Origin: Rubrivivax sp.
GTDB taxonomy: Bacteria; Pseudomonadota; Gammaproteobacteria; Burkholderiales; Burkholderiaceae_C
Direction: 5' to 3'
Assembly: GCA_022842825.1 (NCBI GenBank)
Contig: JALHOU010000006.1
Span: forward strand, 7,175-61,498
DNA: 54,324 nucleotides
The translations under genes were made by a program, and so were the position numbers. The notes beneath the pieces are model-generated. The model ran no database searches. It was not told the origin of the DNA and saw only the letters and a list, made by a program, of their open reading frames with translations. Shown here piece after piece: positions 1 through 10,432 of the stretch (position 1 is its first letter; every line of letters begins with the position of its first letter).

Positions 1-431
1 TCGGTGGGCGAGCAACCCAGGTGCGTGCAGATGCCGATGGCGACGAAGATCTCGGGCTTGATGGCCCGCGTGGCGTTCTTGGCGTACGCGGGCTGCTGCG
101 GTTTCGCCGAGGCGGGGTCGGCCAGTTCGGCATCGTGGCCCTGCAGGGCAGCCAGCATCTCGGGCGTGCGCCGCACCACCCACACCGGCTTGCCGCGCCA
201 CTCCACCGTCTTCACGCCCCCGGGGGGGATGTCGGACACCTCCACCTCTACCGGTCCACCGGCGGCACGGGCGCGTTCGCTAGGCGCGAACGACGAGACG
301 AACGGAATGGCGGTGGCGACGGCCGCCACGCCGCCGATGGCCGCCGTGCTCATGAGCCAGAAGCGGCGGTCGGGATCGTCGGCGGCAGGCGTGCAGGCCG
401 CACAGCCTGGCGGTGTCAAGGTGTGTTCCAC
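1..431 (-). CDS. petA: Ubiquinol-cytochrome c reductase Rieske iron-sulfur subunit, 3' part outside window
   Basis: This is the Rieske 2Fe-2S subunit of the cytochrome bc1 complex, which passes electrons from ubiquinol to cytochrome c1 at the periplasmic face. About 143 residues are visible. An N-terminal Tat-type motif DRRFWL precedes a hydrophobic anchor (about residues 28-48), as is normal for the family. The visible end reaches the first cluster-binding box, CTHLGC, just before the window edge; the second box is outside. The start is GTG at 429-431, supported by an AGGAAG ribosome site about 5 nt upstream. petB and petC would be expected next in the direction of transcription, outside the window. 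Confidence 0.93.
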   Translation of the reverse strand, partial: MEHTLTPPGCAACTPAADDPDRRFWLMSTAAIGGVAAVATAIPFVSSFAPSERARAAGGPVEVEVSDIPPGGVKTVEWRGKPVWVVRRTPEMLAALQGHDAELADPASAKPQQPAYAKNATRAIKPEIFVAIGICTHLGCSPT

Positions 432-445
432 AAGTACTTCCTGAT

Positions 446-511
446 GTGATGACCATTGGTGAGACTGGACACTCAAGCGTGATGACCATTGGTGAGACTG
501 GACACTCAAGC
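446..511. repeat. Exact 33-bp tandem duplication upstream of petA
   Basis: Two identical 33-bp units lie head to tail at 446-478 and 479-511. Each begins GTGATGACCATTGGTGAGAC and ends TGGACACTCAAGC. Each contains an imperfect palindrome around ACCATTGGT. The block starts 15 bp upstream of the petA start codon, so it lies in the petA leader or promoter. It could be a doubled regulator site or the remains of an insertion-sequence end carrying multiple repeats; the sequence alone does not decide. Confidence 0.9.
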
Positions 512-718
512 GACGTGCCAACCCGGCACTTGGGCGAAATCCTCCGATGGATCAACGGCTTGGGCGTCGGGCGGTGATGCCGACTGCCAGCGCTCGAGCG
601 GGGCTTGACTGCCAGCCTGGCAGTGATCTGCCATCCTGGCGACCTTTGCGAGTTCGCAAAGGGGTCGTTCCGCTGCTCGTGGCTGCAAGGGTGTCAGTGG
701 CGTATATTTATCAATCAT
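506..718 (-). other. Intergenic stretch with a doubtful 70-codon reading frame
   Basis: Between petA and the rhodanese gene one minus-strand frame is open from ATG at 716-718 to TGA at 506-508, ending inside the second 33-bp repeat. Its third codon positions are much less GC-rich than in the neighbouring genes, there is no clear ribosome site, and I recognise no domain. It may be chance, or a leftover of inserted DNA. I see no other gene in 432-768. Confidence 0.2.
609..662. promoter_or_regulatory. Cluster of perfect inverted repeats
   Basis: Three dyad elements lie close together. 609-623 is CTGCCAG-C-CTGGCAG. 628-640 (CTGCCATCCTGGC) is a near copy whose start is 19 bp further on. 643-662 is CCTTTGCGA-GT-TCGCAAAGG, with 9-bp arms. 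A further CTGCCAG half-copy lies at 584-590. Short centres and missing T-tracts argue against terminators. Repeated half-sites about two helical turns apart look like operator DNA for a dimeric regulator serving petA, the rhodanese gene, or both. No protein can be assigned. Confidence 0.5.
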
Positions 719-725
719 CGCTGAT

Positions 726-738
726 ATTCGCGGCGAAT
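726..738. promoter_or_regulatory. Palindrome ATTCGC-G-GCGAAT upstream of the rhodanese gene
   Basis: A perfect 6-bp dyad with a 1-bp centre ends 30 bp before the ATG at 769. It lies in a locally AT-rich segment (about 705-740) that could hold the promoter. It may be an operator; the bound regulator is unknown. Confidence 0.35.
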
Positions 739-768
739 GATGTGTAGACGCGTCGTGGAGCTTCGTGC

Positions 769-1239
769 ATGGATCGAATCGCAGTTCATCAGCCCAGCCC
801 GGGAAAGGGCGCTGGACTGCCTTCACTCGCCAGCCCGGCGGCCAGGCGCCTCCTTGCATCGGCGTTGCTCGTGTCGGCCCTCGCGCTGGCCGGCTGTGGC
901 CGCGAAGCGGTGGCAACGGACGCCGTGAGCCTCGAGGTGGCGCGTGCCGAGCACGAGGCGGGTCGCGCCGTCCTCGTCGACATCCGCGAGCCCGAGGAGC
1001 ACGCCACGGGCGTCGCGGCCGGGGCGCGCCTGCTGCCGATGCGACAGCTGAGCCGTCGCGTCGCCGAGATCCCGGTCGATCCGGCTCGCCCTGTGCTGCT
1101 GATCTGCAACACTCAGAACCGCTCGAGCGCCACGCTGCGCGCCTTGCGAGAGCGGGGCTACCCTCATGTGCGCTACGTGAACGGCGGCATGAGCGAGTGG
1201 GCGCGGCGCGGCTGGCCGATGGTGAAGCCGCTGTCCTGA
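769..1239 (+). CDS. Rhodanese-like sulfurtransferase lipoprotein
   Basis: A 156-residue single-domain rhodanese. After a basic n-region and hydrophobic stretch (about 27-42), the lipobox LALAGC places the acylated cysteine at residue 43, so the mature protein should be membrane-anchored outside the cytoplasm. The rhodanese fold shows in VDIREPEEH (70-78), the loop ICNTQNRSS with the likely persulfide-carrying Cys113, and the ending YVNGGMSEWARRGWP. The loop differs from the common CxxGxR pattern. The ATG is preceded by GGAG. The next genes are a truncated Crp/Fnr protein and a FisR-like activator, which suggests a role in sulfane-sulfur handling; that role is inferred. Confidence 0.85.
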   Translation: MDRIAVHQPSPGKGAGLPSLASPAARRLLASALLVSALALAGCGREAVATDAVSLEVARAEHEAGRAVLVDIREPEEHATGVAAGARLLPMRQLSRRVAEIPVDPARPVLLICNTQNRSSATLRALRERGYPHVRYVNGGMSEWARRGWPMVKPLS

Positions 1240-1270
1240 CAGCGCGAACCAGGCCGGAGACTGGAACCGG

Positions 1271-1672
1271 ATGAGCGCGCACGCGATTCCCTTGTACCGA
1301 CAGGACGAGCGCCACCCACAGGTTCAGGCTTGTGGCGCCTGCGAGGTGCGCGGTGCGGCCCTTTTCGGCGGGCTGGACGACGCCGGGCTGGATCGCATCC
1401 ACACCCACATCGCCGGGCTGACGCTGGAGCCCGACGTTCCCGTGTACGGCCGGGGCGCGGCCGGGCCGGCGGTGTACACCGTGCGCGCCGGCGTCGTGCG
1501 CTTCGAGCGCACCACTGCGCGCGGCGATCGGCGCATCGTGCGCCTGGCCGGGTGGAATCGCCTGGTGAGCCAGTTGCGACGCGAGGCGATGCTGCAGCCC
1601 TGCGGCCCCCGGGGCGCGCGACCGGACATGCCCGCGCTGCAAGAGGCGCTGCGGGCGGAGGACGCCGCGTGA
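1271..1672 (+). CDS. Truncated Crp/Fnr-family protein (sensor half only)
   Basis: 133 residues. The N-terminal part resembles Crp/Fnr-type regulators: the CGACEVRGAALFGGL segment, then the cyclic-nucleotide-binding beta-roll through VYTVRAGVVRFERTT and RIVRLAG. From about residue 96 the expected rest of the sensor domain, the dimer helix and the helix-turn-helix are absent; an unrelated tail ends at TGA 1670-1672. Full-length relatives have about 220-250 residues. It cannot bind DNA by itself. It is either a decayed gene or a stand-alone sensor; nothing in the following bases restores the missing half. It lies 31 bp after the rhodanese gene and 33 bp before the sigma-54 activator. Confidence 0.6.
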   Translation: MSAHAIPLYRQDERHPQVQACGACEVRGAALFGGLDDAGLDRIHTHIAGLTLEPDVPVYGRGAAGPAVYTVRAGVVRFERTTARGDRRIVRLAGWNRLVSQLRREAMLQPCGPRGARPDMPALQEALRAEDAA

Positions 1673-1705
1673 GGCCTGCAGCCTCAATGCTTCCTGAGTA
1701 GCTGC

Positions 1706-3064
<1,359 letters not shown>

Positions 3065-3081
3065 GCCCGGACCTGCGGCCC

Positions 3082-3210
3082 TCAGGGCGCGGGTGTGCCC
3101 GTGAAGTCGGCGGCAGCCGCCTTGGGGGCGTCTTCCCGGATGTGCTTGAGAAAGTCGCGCACGAAGGACACGCCCATGCCGAGCACGAACGCGACACCGC
3201 CCATGCTCAT
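3082..3210 (-). CDS. Possible 42-residue membrane miniprotein
   Basis: A short minus-strand frame, convergent to the sigma-54 activator and 17 bp from its stop. It encodes a hydrophobic N-terminus (MSMGGVAFVLGMGVSFV) followed by a charged stretch RDFLKHIREDAPK and a small tail. Hydrophobic start plus amphipathic charged segment fits a one-helix membrane peptide. The start may be ATG 3208-3210 or the second ATG at 3202-3204; no strong ribosome site is visible, and the frame is open further upstream without an ATG. I do not recognise a family. Confidence 0.4.
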   Translation of the reverse strand: MSMGGVAFVLGMGVSFVRDFLKHIREDAPKAAAADFTGTPAP

Positions 3211-3341
3211 GAGACCGACGCCGTGCCGCAGTGACGCGCAGGTGATGCGCAGGTCACGCCTCGGGGAACCGGCGCCGGCGCAGCGGTGTCGCGACGAGGC
3301 GCCGCTTTGGCCGGGCTCTCACGCACCAGACATTCACACAG

Positions 3342-3370
3342 TTGACGCTTAAACAATTGATATTTAAAGT
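3342..3370 (+). promoter_or_regulatory. Promoter and AT-rich operator of the aromatic-CoA operon
   Basis: TTGACG (3342-3347) and TAAAGT (3365-3370) are 17 bp apart, a plausible -35/-10 pair. The spacer and -10 contain an imperfect dyad, CTTAAA (3348-3353) against TTTAAAG (3363-3369), in DNA far richer in A/T than its surroundings. A MarR regulator is encoded in the same operon, and MarR proteins typically bind such AT-rich dyads over promoters, so self-regulated repression relieved by an aromatic CoA ester is likely. Binding is inferred. Confidence 0.6.
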
Positions 3371-3428
3371 AAAAGATCTGGACCGGGGCATCGGCACCGG
3401 CAGGTACCCGCGCGGAAGGCAAGGGCAC

Positions 3429-5768
3429 ATGAAGATCGTCTGCATCGGTGGCGGCCCGGCCGGCCTGTACTTCGGGCTGCTGATGAAGAAGCTCGACCCG
3501 GCGCACGACATCACCGTCGTCGAGCGCAACCGCCCTTACGACACCTTCGGCTGGGGCGTGGTGTTCTCCGACGCCACCATGGACAACATGCGCCGCTGGG
3601 ACGGCGGGACCGCCGACGAGATCCAGGAGGCCTTCAACCACTGGGATGACATCGAGCTGCTCTTCAAGGGCCGCGTCATCCGTTCGGGCGGGCACGGCTT
3701 CGTCGGCATCGGCCGCAAGCGGCTTCTCAACATCCTGCAGGCGCGCTGCGAGGCGCTGGGCGTGAAGCTCGTCTTCGAGACCGAGGCCGACTCCGACGAA
3801 GACCACGCCGATGCCGACCTCGTGATCGCCAGCGACGGCATCAACTCGCGCATCCGGACGAAGTACGCCGGCGTCTTCAAGCCCGACGTGGTGACGCGGC
3901 CCAACCGCTTCATCTGGCTGGGCACGAACAGGCTCTACGACGCCTTCACCTTCGACTTCCAGAAGACGGAGCATGGCTGGTTCCAGGCGCACATCTACAA
4001 GTTCGACGCCGAGACGACCACCTTCATCGTCGAGTGCCCCGAGCACGTGTGGCTGGCGCACGGCCTCGACCGCGCCGACCAGGAGCGGTCGATCGCCTTC
4101 TGCGAGAAGCTCTTTGCCGCCAACCTGCAGGGCGCCAGGCTGATGACCAATGCCCGCCACCTGCGCGGCTCGGCTTGGCTCAACTTCCAGCGCGTGGTGT
4201 GCGAGCAGTGGTGGCTGAAGAACCGGCACGGCAGCCACGTGGTGCTGATGGGCGACGCGGTGCACACGGCGCATTTCGCCATCGGCTCGGGCACCAAGCT
4301 GGCGCTGGAGGACGCGATCGAGCTGACGCGCCAGTTCCAGTTGCTCGGTGACACCCGTGAGCACATCCCGCAGGTGCTCGCCGCCTACCAGGAGGCGCGG
4401 CGCGTGGAGACGCTGCGCATCCAGAACGCGGCCTGGAACGCGATGGAGTGGTTCGAGGTCTGTGGGGAGCGCTACTGCGACCAGCTCGAGCCCGAGCAGT
4501 TCATGTACAGCATGCTGACGCGCAGCCAGCGCATCAGCCACGAGAACCTGCGCCTGCGCGACAAGGGCTGGCTCGAGGGCTACGAGCGCTGGTTCGCACG
4601 CAATGCGGGCATGGATCCCGACCGCACGTTGCCGGCGCTGCCCGCCGTGCCGCCGATGTTCACGCCCTACCGCGTGCGCTCGGTGACGCTGAAGAACCGC
4701 GTCGTGGTGTCGCCGATGGCCCAGTACTCCTGCGTCGACGGCGTGCCGGGCGAGTTCCACCTCGTGCACCTGGGGGCGCGCGCCCTGGGCGGGGCCGGCC
4801 TCGTCGTCGCCGAGATGACCTGCACGAGTCCCGATGCGCGCATCACGCCCGGCTGCCCGGGGTTGTGGACCGACGCCCAGGGTGCCGCATGGAAGCGCAT
4901 CGTCGACTGGGTGCACGCGAACACCGACGCGAAGATCGGCATGCAGATCGGGCACGCCGGCGCCAAGGGCTCCACCAATGCGCCGTGGGAAGGCGCCGGC
5001 GCCGACCAACCGCTGGCGCGCGGCAACTGGCCGCTCATCGCTGCCTCGGCGGTGCCCTACCTGGACGATGGCGCCGTGCCAAGCGCCATGTCGTGCGCCG
5101 ACATGGACCGCGTCGCGGGCGACTTCGTGGCTGCGACCCGGCGTGCCGCGGCGGCCGGCTTCGACTGGCTGGAGCTGCACTGCGCGCACGGCTACCTGCT
5201 CTCCGGCTTCATCTCCCCGCTCACCAACCGGCGCGTCGACGAGTACGGCGGAACGCTCGCCAACCGCCTGCGCTACCCGCTCGAGGTGTTCCGCGCCGTG
5301 CGAGCGGCCTGGCCGGCTCACCTGCCGATGTCGGTGCGCATCTCGGCGCACGACTGGGCCGAGGGCGGCATCACGCCGGCCGACGCGGTGCAGATCGCGC
5401 GCGCCTTCAAGGAGGCGGGTGCCGACATCATCGACTGCTCGTCGGGCCAGGTGAGCGTGCACCAGAAGCCGACCTACGGCCGCATGTACCAGACGCCGTT
5501 TGCCGACCGCGTGCGGCAGGAGGCGGGCATCGCCACCATCGCCGTGGGCGCCATCAGCGAGGCCGACCACGTCAACTCCATCATCGCGGCGGGTCGCGCC
5601 GACCTGTGCGCGATCGCGCGGCCGCACCTGGCCAACCCGGCCTGGACGCTCACCGAGGCTGCGAAGATCGGATTCACGCAGGTGATGTGGCCGCTCCCCT
5701 ACCGCACCGCCAAGTCGCAGATGGAAGGCCTGTTCGCGCGCGAGAAGGCCACGGCGGCGGCGAAGTGA
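3429..5768 (+). CDS. Fused flavin monooxygenase/Old Yellow Enzyme: 2-aminobenzoyl-CoA monooxygenase/reductase or salicylyl-CoA 5-hydroxylase type
   Basis: 779 residues. The N-terminal half (about 1-390) is an FAD monooxygenase with dinucleotide motif [10 protein letters not shown] and the second FAD motif GDAVHTAHF. The C-terminal half (about 405-770) is an Old Yellow Enzyme reductase: [33 protein letters not shown] and NRRVDEYGG. This fusion is characteristic of the enzyme that hydroxylates 2-aminobenzoyl-CoA and then reduces the ring, and of its salicylyl-CoA relative. The ATG at 3429, preceded by AAGGGC, is chosen because the GGGPAG motif then begins near residue 7, as in relatives. It heads an operon with a MarR gene and beta-oxidation-like genes. 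Substrate (anthraniloyl- versus salicylyl-CoA) cannot be settled here; the RidA gene downstream favours the amino substrate. Confidence 0.85.
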   Translation: MKIVCIGGGPAGLYFGLLMKKLDPAHDITVVERNRPYDTFGWGVVFSDATMDNMRRWDGGTADEIQEAFNHWDDIELLFKGRVIRSGGHGFVGIGRKRLLNILQARCEALGVKLVFETEADSDEDHADADLVIASDGINSRIRTKYAGVFKPDVVTRPNRFIWLGTNRLYDAFTFDFQKTEHGWFQAHIYKFDAETTTFIVECPEHVWLAHGLDRADQERSIAFCEKLFAANLQGARLMTNARHLRGSAWLNFQRVVCEQWWLKNRHGSHVVLMGDAVHTAHFAIGSGTKLALEDAIELTRQFQLLGDTREHIPQVLAAYQEARRVETLRIQNAAWNAMEWFEVCGERYCDQLEPEQFMYSMLTRSQRISHENLRLRDKGWLEGYERWFARNAGMDPDRTLPALPAVPPMFTPYRVRSVTLKNRVVVSPMAQYSCVDGVPGEFHLVHLGARALGGAGLVVAEMTCTSPDARITPGCPGLWTDAQGAAWKRIVDWVHANTDAKIGMQIGHAGAKGSTNAPWEGAGADQPLARGNWPLIAASAVPYLDDGAVPSAMSCADMDRVAGDFVAATRRAAAAGFDWLELHCAHGYLLSGFISPLTNRRVDEYGGTLANRLRYPLEVFRAVRAAWPAHLPMSVRISAHDWAEGGITPADAVQIARAFKEAGADIIDCSSGQVSVHQKPTYGRMYQTPFADRVRQEAGIATIAVGAISEADHVNSIIAAGRADLCAIARPHLANPAWTLTEAAKIGFTQVMWPLPYRTAKSQMEGLFAREKATAAAK

Positions 5769-6370
5769 GCGCAGCGAAGACGATGGCCTCGATGCGCGAC
5801 TTCAAGCTGCTGCGCGGCCTGGACGAGCAGAGCATCGGCCTGGAGGCGCGTGCCGCTTCGGACGACCACTCGGCCGTGAAGCTGTGGCTGCGGCTGCTCG
5901 CCTGCAGCACGCAGATCGAGCAGGAGATCCGCAGCCGCCTGCGCCAGCGCTTCGCGACCACGCTTCCGCGCTTCGACTACCTGGCCCAGCTCGAGCGGCA
6001 TGCCGAGGGCCTGCGCATGAACGCGCTTTCGCGCTACCTGATGGTCACCGGCGGCAACGTCACCGGCCTCACCGACCAGCTCGTCGCCGAGGGCCTGGTC
6101 GAGCGCCTGTCGGACCCCGAAGACCGGCGCTCGCTGATCGTGCGGCTCACGGCCGCCGGGCGGGCGCGCTTCCTGGAGATGGCCGCCGAGCACGAGGCGT
6201 GGCTGGTCGAGCTCTTCGACGGCTTCGACCGCGACGTGAAGGCGAGCCTGTATGCGGCGCTCGGCCAGTTGCGCCTGCACCTGGCGGGCAAGCAGGCCGA
6301 GGTGCAGGAGACGCAGGTACTGCCGAAGCGCCGCGCCGCCGCGCGTCCACTCGGAGCGAAGGACCGATGA
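5765..6370 (+). CDS. MarR-family transcriptional regulator
   Basis: 201 residues from the GTG at 5765-5767, which overlaps the preceding stop (GTGA) and suggests translational coupling; in-frame ATGs at 5783 and 5792 are alternatives. The winged-helix domain is clear: [38 protein letters not shown] followed by the wing [16 protein letters not shown]. Regulators of this kind in CoA-dependent aromatic pathways are typically repressors released by the aromatic CoA thioester. The AT-rich dyad at 3348-3369 is the obvious candidate operator. Ligand and mode of action are inferred from context. Confidence 0.88.
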   Translation: MSAAKTMASMRDFKLLRGLDEQSIGLEARAASDDHSAVKLWLRLLACSTQIEQEIRSRLRQRFATTLPRFDYLAQLERHAEGLRMNALSRYLMVTGGNVTGLTDQLVAEGLVERLSDPEDRRSLIVRLTAAGRARFLEMAAEHEAWLVELFDGFDRDVKASLYAALGQLRLHLAGKQAEVQETQVLPKRRAAARPLGAKDR

Positions 6371-7254
6371 GCCACACCACCCCCGACAGCACGCCGCATG
6401 TGGCCCCCGAACGTGTCGACCCGGCGTTCCTGGCCGGCAACCGTCAGGCCCTGGGGGCCTACTCTTCGATGCACTTCCGCTGGCAGTGCGAGGGCGGCGT
6501 CGGCACCATCACGCTGGATCGTCCCGAGCGCAAGAACCCGCTCACCTTTGCAAGCTATGCCGAGCTGCGCGACCTTTTCGGGCGCCTGAAGTACGCCACC
6601 GACGTGCACACCGTGGTGCTGGCCGGCGCGGGCGACAACTTCTGCTCGGGTGGCGACGTGCACGAGATCATCGGCCCGCTGGTGCGCCTGGCCGCGCCCG
6701 AGCTGCTGATGTTCACGCGCATGACCGGCGACCTGGTGAAGGCGATGCGCACCTGCCCGCAGCCCATCGTGGCGGCGATCGACGGCGTGTGCGCCGGCGC
6801 CGGCGCGATCATGGCGATGGCGTCCGACCTGAGGCTGGGCACGGCGCGCTGCAAGACGGCCTTCCTCTTCAACCGAGTCGGCCTGGCCGGCTGCGACATG
6901 GGCGCCTGCGCGATGCTGCCGCGCATCGTCGGCCAGGGGCGGGCGAGCGAGCTGCTCTACACGGGCCGGGCGCTGGGCGGCGAGGAGGGCGAGCGCTGGG
7001 GCTTCTTCAACCGCCTCGTCGCGCCGGAGCAATTGCTCGCCGAGGCACAGGCGATGGCGCGCGACCTCGCGGCCGGCCCCACGTTTGCCAACGGCATCAC
7101 CAAGACCATGCTGCACCAGGAGTGGAGCATGACCATCGAGCAGGCCATCGAGGCCGAGGCGCAGGCGCAGGCGATCTGCATGATGACCGAGGACTTCAAG
7201 CGCGCGTATCACGCCTTCGTGGCGAAGCAGCGGCCGAAGTTCGAGGGGAACTGA
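6367..7254 (+). CDS. Crotonase-fold enoyl-CoA hydratase-family protein with non-standard active site
   Basis: 295 residues; the ATG overlaps the MarR stop (ATGA). Crotonase signatures are present: [13 protein letters not shown], the oxyanion segment [15 protein letters not shown], and [17 protein letters not shown]. The two glutamates that add water across the double bond in classical enoyl-CoA hydratase are missing: the first position is Ile148 (GAGAIMAM) and the second falls at Asn169/Arg170 ([16 protein letters not shown]). An unusual Cys-Asp pair follows. The protein should still bind a CoA ester, but it may isomerise, hydrolyse or open a ring rather than hydrate an enoyl-CoA. Operon context places it directly after the dearomatising enzyme. 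Confidence 0.85.
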   Translation: MSHTTPDSTPHVAPERVDPAFLAGNRQALGAYSSMHFRWQCEGGVGTITLDRPERKNPLTFASYAELRDLFGRLKYATDVHTVVLAGAGDNFCSGGDVHEIIGPLVRLAAPELLMFTRMTGDLVKAMRTCPQPIVAAIDGVCAGAGAIMAMASDLRLGTARCKTAFLFNRVGLAGCDMGACAMLPRIVGQGRASELLYTGRALGGEEGERWGFFNRLVAPEQLLAEAQAMARDLAAGPTFANGITKTMLHQEWSMTIEQAIEAEAQAQAICMMTEDFKRAYHAFVAKQRPKFEGN

Positions 7255-7276
7255 CGCGGCATCGAGGGAGCACAGG

Positions 7277-8479
<1,203 letters not shown>

Positions 8480-8525
8480 AATGGCAGACAAGGCACCGCC
8501 GGCGCGGGCGCCAGAGGAGAAGCGC

Positions 8526-8921
8526 ATGAAACAGGCCCTGCTACCCGAAGGATGGCGGCGCCCGAAGGGCTACGCCAACGGAGTTGCGACCCGTGGCCGA
8601 CAAGTCTTCGTGGCCGGCATGATCGGCTGGGATGCGAACGAGACCTTTCACACCGACGACTTCGGCGGTCAGGCACGTCAGGCGCTGCACAATGTGGTGG
8701 CGGTATTGGCGGCCGGCGGGGCCGAACCGCGGCACATCACCCGCATGACCTGGTACGTCACTGACAAGCGCGAGTACCTGGCCGCACTGCCGGAGATCGG
8801 CAAGGCCTTCCGGGAGCTGATCGGCCACTACGACATCGCGATGTCCGCGGTGCAGGTGGTGGCGCTCATGGAAGACCGCGCCAAGGTCGAGATCGAAGTT
8901 TCCGCGGTCGTGCCTGACTGA
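8526..8921 (+). CDS. RidA-family protein lacking the canonical catalytic arginine
   Basis: 131 residues from the ATG at 8526, chosen over the in-frame ATG at 8481 because GAGGAG lies about 6 nt upstream. The RidA/YjgF fold is clear: [49 protein letters not shown] and [12 protein letters not shown]. In classical RidA an arginine in the ARSxVEV segment binds the carboxylate of 2-imino acids; here the segment is IAMSAVQVV with Met106 at that position, which suggests a substrate without a free alpha-carboxylate. In this operon an enamine/imine carried on a CoA thioester, the expected product of 2-aminobenzoyl-CoA reduction, is a natural candidate. That role is inference. Confidence 0.88.
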   Translation: MKQALLPEGWRRPKGYANGVATRGRQVFVAGMIGWDANETFHTDDFGGQARQALHNVVAVLAAGGAEPRHITRMTWYVTDKREYLAALPEIGKAFRELIGHYDIAMSAVQVVALMEDRAKVEIEVSAVVPD

Positions 8922-8953
8922 GCGGCCGCCGCACCGCTGGAGAGTTCACTGAA

Positions 8954-10156
8954 ATGGCCACGCAAGCTCCGAAAGCCCACAAAGACACCTTCGATTGGGC
9001 CGACCCGTTGCGCCTGGACGACCAGCTGAGCGCCGACGAGCGCGCCGTGCGGGAAGCCGCGCAGGCCTACTGCCAGGACAAGCTGCTGCCGCGCGTGCAG
9101 GAGGCCTTCCGCCACGAGCGCACCGATGCGAGCATCTTCCGGGAGATGGGCGAGCTCGGACTGCTCGGCCCGACGATTCCCGAGGCCTATGGCGGCGCCG
9201 GGCTCAACTACGTGAGCTACGGGCTCATCGCGCGCGAGGTCGAGCGCGTCGATTCCGGCTACCGATCGATGATGAGCGTGCAAAGCTCGCTCGTCATGGT
9301 GCCCATCCACGAGTTCGGCAACGAAGCCACCAGGCGCAAGTACCTGCCCAAGCTCGCCACCGGCGAGTGGATCGGCTGCTTCGGGCTCACCGAGCCCAAC
9401 CACGGCTCGGACCCGGGCAGCATGGTCACGCGGGCGCGCAAGGTGGCCGGCGGCTACAGCCTTTCCGGCTCGAAGATGTGGATCAGCAATTCGCCCATCG
9501 CCGATGTCTTCGTCGTCTGGGCCAAGGACGACGAAGGGGCGATCCGCGGCTTTGTGCTCGACAGGGGCACGCGCGGCCTGACGACGCCGGCGATCCACGG
9601 CAAGGTCGGGCTGCGCGCCAGCATCACTGGCGAGATCGTGCTCGACAACGCCTTCTGCCCGGAGGAGAACGCCTTCCCGGAGGTGCGCGGGCTGAAGGGG
9701 CCGTTCACCTGCCTTAACAGCGCCCGCTACGGCATCGCCTGGGGTGCGCTCGGCGCCGCCGAGGACTGCTACCAGCGCGCCCGCCAGTACGTGCTCGACC
9801 GCCAGCAGTTCGGCCGCCCGCTGGCCGCCAACCAGCTCGTGCAGAAGAAGCTGGCCGACATGCTGAGCGAGATCACGCTCGGCCTGCAGGGCTGCCTGCG
9901 CCTGGGCCGCATGAAGGACGAGGGCACGGCCGCGGTGGAGATCACCAGCATCATGAAGCGCAACAGCTGCGGCAAGGCGCTGGACATCGCGCGCACGGCA
10001 CGCGACATGATGGGCGGCAACGGCATCAGCGACGAGTTCGGCGTTGCCCGCCACCTCGTCAACCTGGAGGTCGTGAACACCTACGAAGGCACGCACGACA
10101 TCCACGCGCTGATCCTCGGCCGCGCCATCACGGGACTGGCTGCGTTCAGCAACTGA
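8954..10156 (+). CDS. gcdH: Glutaryl-CoA dehydrogenase
   Basis: 400 residues. It carries the glutaryl-CoA dehydrogenase signature [22 protein letters not shown] (about 95-115), the FAD/substrate segments [14 protein letters not shown] and [20 protein letters not shown], and the C-terminal [20 protein letters not shown] with catalytic Glu378. The enzyme oxidises and decarboxylates glutaryl-CoA to crotonyl-CoA and CO2. It follows the RidA gene by 32 bp with a GGAG-type ribosome site and is probably the last gene of the aromatic operon, because the ring carbons of CoA-bound aminobenzoate are expected to reach a C5-C7 dicarboxyl-CoA. It could also serve lysine breakdown. Confidence 0.9.
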   Translation: MATQAPKAHKDTFDWADPLRLDDQLSADERAVREAAQAYCQDKLLPRVQEAFRHERTDASIFREMGELGLLGPTIPEAYGGAGLNYVSYGLIAREVERVDSGYRSMMSVQSSLVMVPIHEFGNEATRRKYLPKLATGEWIGCFGLTEPNHGSDPGSMVTRARKVAGGYSLSGSKMWISNSPIADVFVVWAKDDEGAIRGFVLDRGTRGLTTPAIHGKVGLRASITGEIVLDNAFCPEENAFPEVRGLKGPFTCLNSARYGIAWGALGAAEDCYQRARQYVLDRQQFGRPLAANQLVQKKLADMLSEITLGLQGCLRLGRMKDEGTAAVEITSIMKRNSCGKALDIARTARDMMGGNGISDEFGVARHLVNLEVVNTYEGTHDIHALILGRAITGLAAFSN

Positions 10157-10177
10157 GCCCGGCCGCGTCGGCACCGC

Positions 10178-10432
10178 TCAGGAGATGCCGGGTGCCCCTG
10201 TCGCCGCGGCCTGTGCCGCTTCGGCACCGACCAGCGGCCGGATGTTCTGCGCCTGGTCGCCCTTGGGGCCCGGCACAAGGTCGAATCTGACCCGGCTGCC
10301 CTGGCGCAGCGTCCTGAAGCCGTCCATCTGCACGGCCGAGAAGTGCGCGAAGACGTCGCTGCCGCCTCCCTCGGGCTCGATGAACCCGAAGCCCTTGGCG
10401 TCGCTGAACCATTTCACAATGCCTGTCGCCAT
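10178..10432 (-). CDS. Cold-shock-domain protein (CspA family)
   Basis: 84 residues. A single cold-shock domain with both RNA-binding motifs: [15 protein letters not shown] (RNP1) and DVFAHFSAV (RNP2), followed by an Ala-rich tail (from about residue 68). It is slightly longer than the 67-70 residue norm because of that tail. Start ATG at 10430-10432 is preceded by GGAGG. Such proteins bind single-stranded nucleic acid as RNA chaperones. It converges on gcdH, 21 bp away. Confidence 0.92.
   Translation of the reverse strand: MATGIVKWFSDAKGFGFIEPEGGGSDVFAHFSAVQMDGFRTLRQGSRVRFDLVPGPKGDQAQNIRPLVGAEAAQAAATGAPGIS

Noticed and set aside
609-640. Possible -24/-12 sigma-54 promoter (TGGCAGTGATCTGCC)
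   Set aside because: The distance between GG and GC is 9 rather than the required 10, and the bases are better explained by the palindromes.
3207-5627. 806-codon minus-strand open frame opposite the monooxygenase/reductase gene
   Set aside because: Antisense shadow of a strongly conserved enzyme gene; composition is typical of high-GC shadows.
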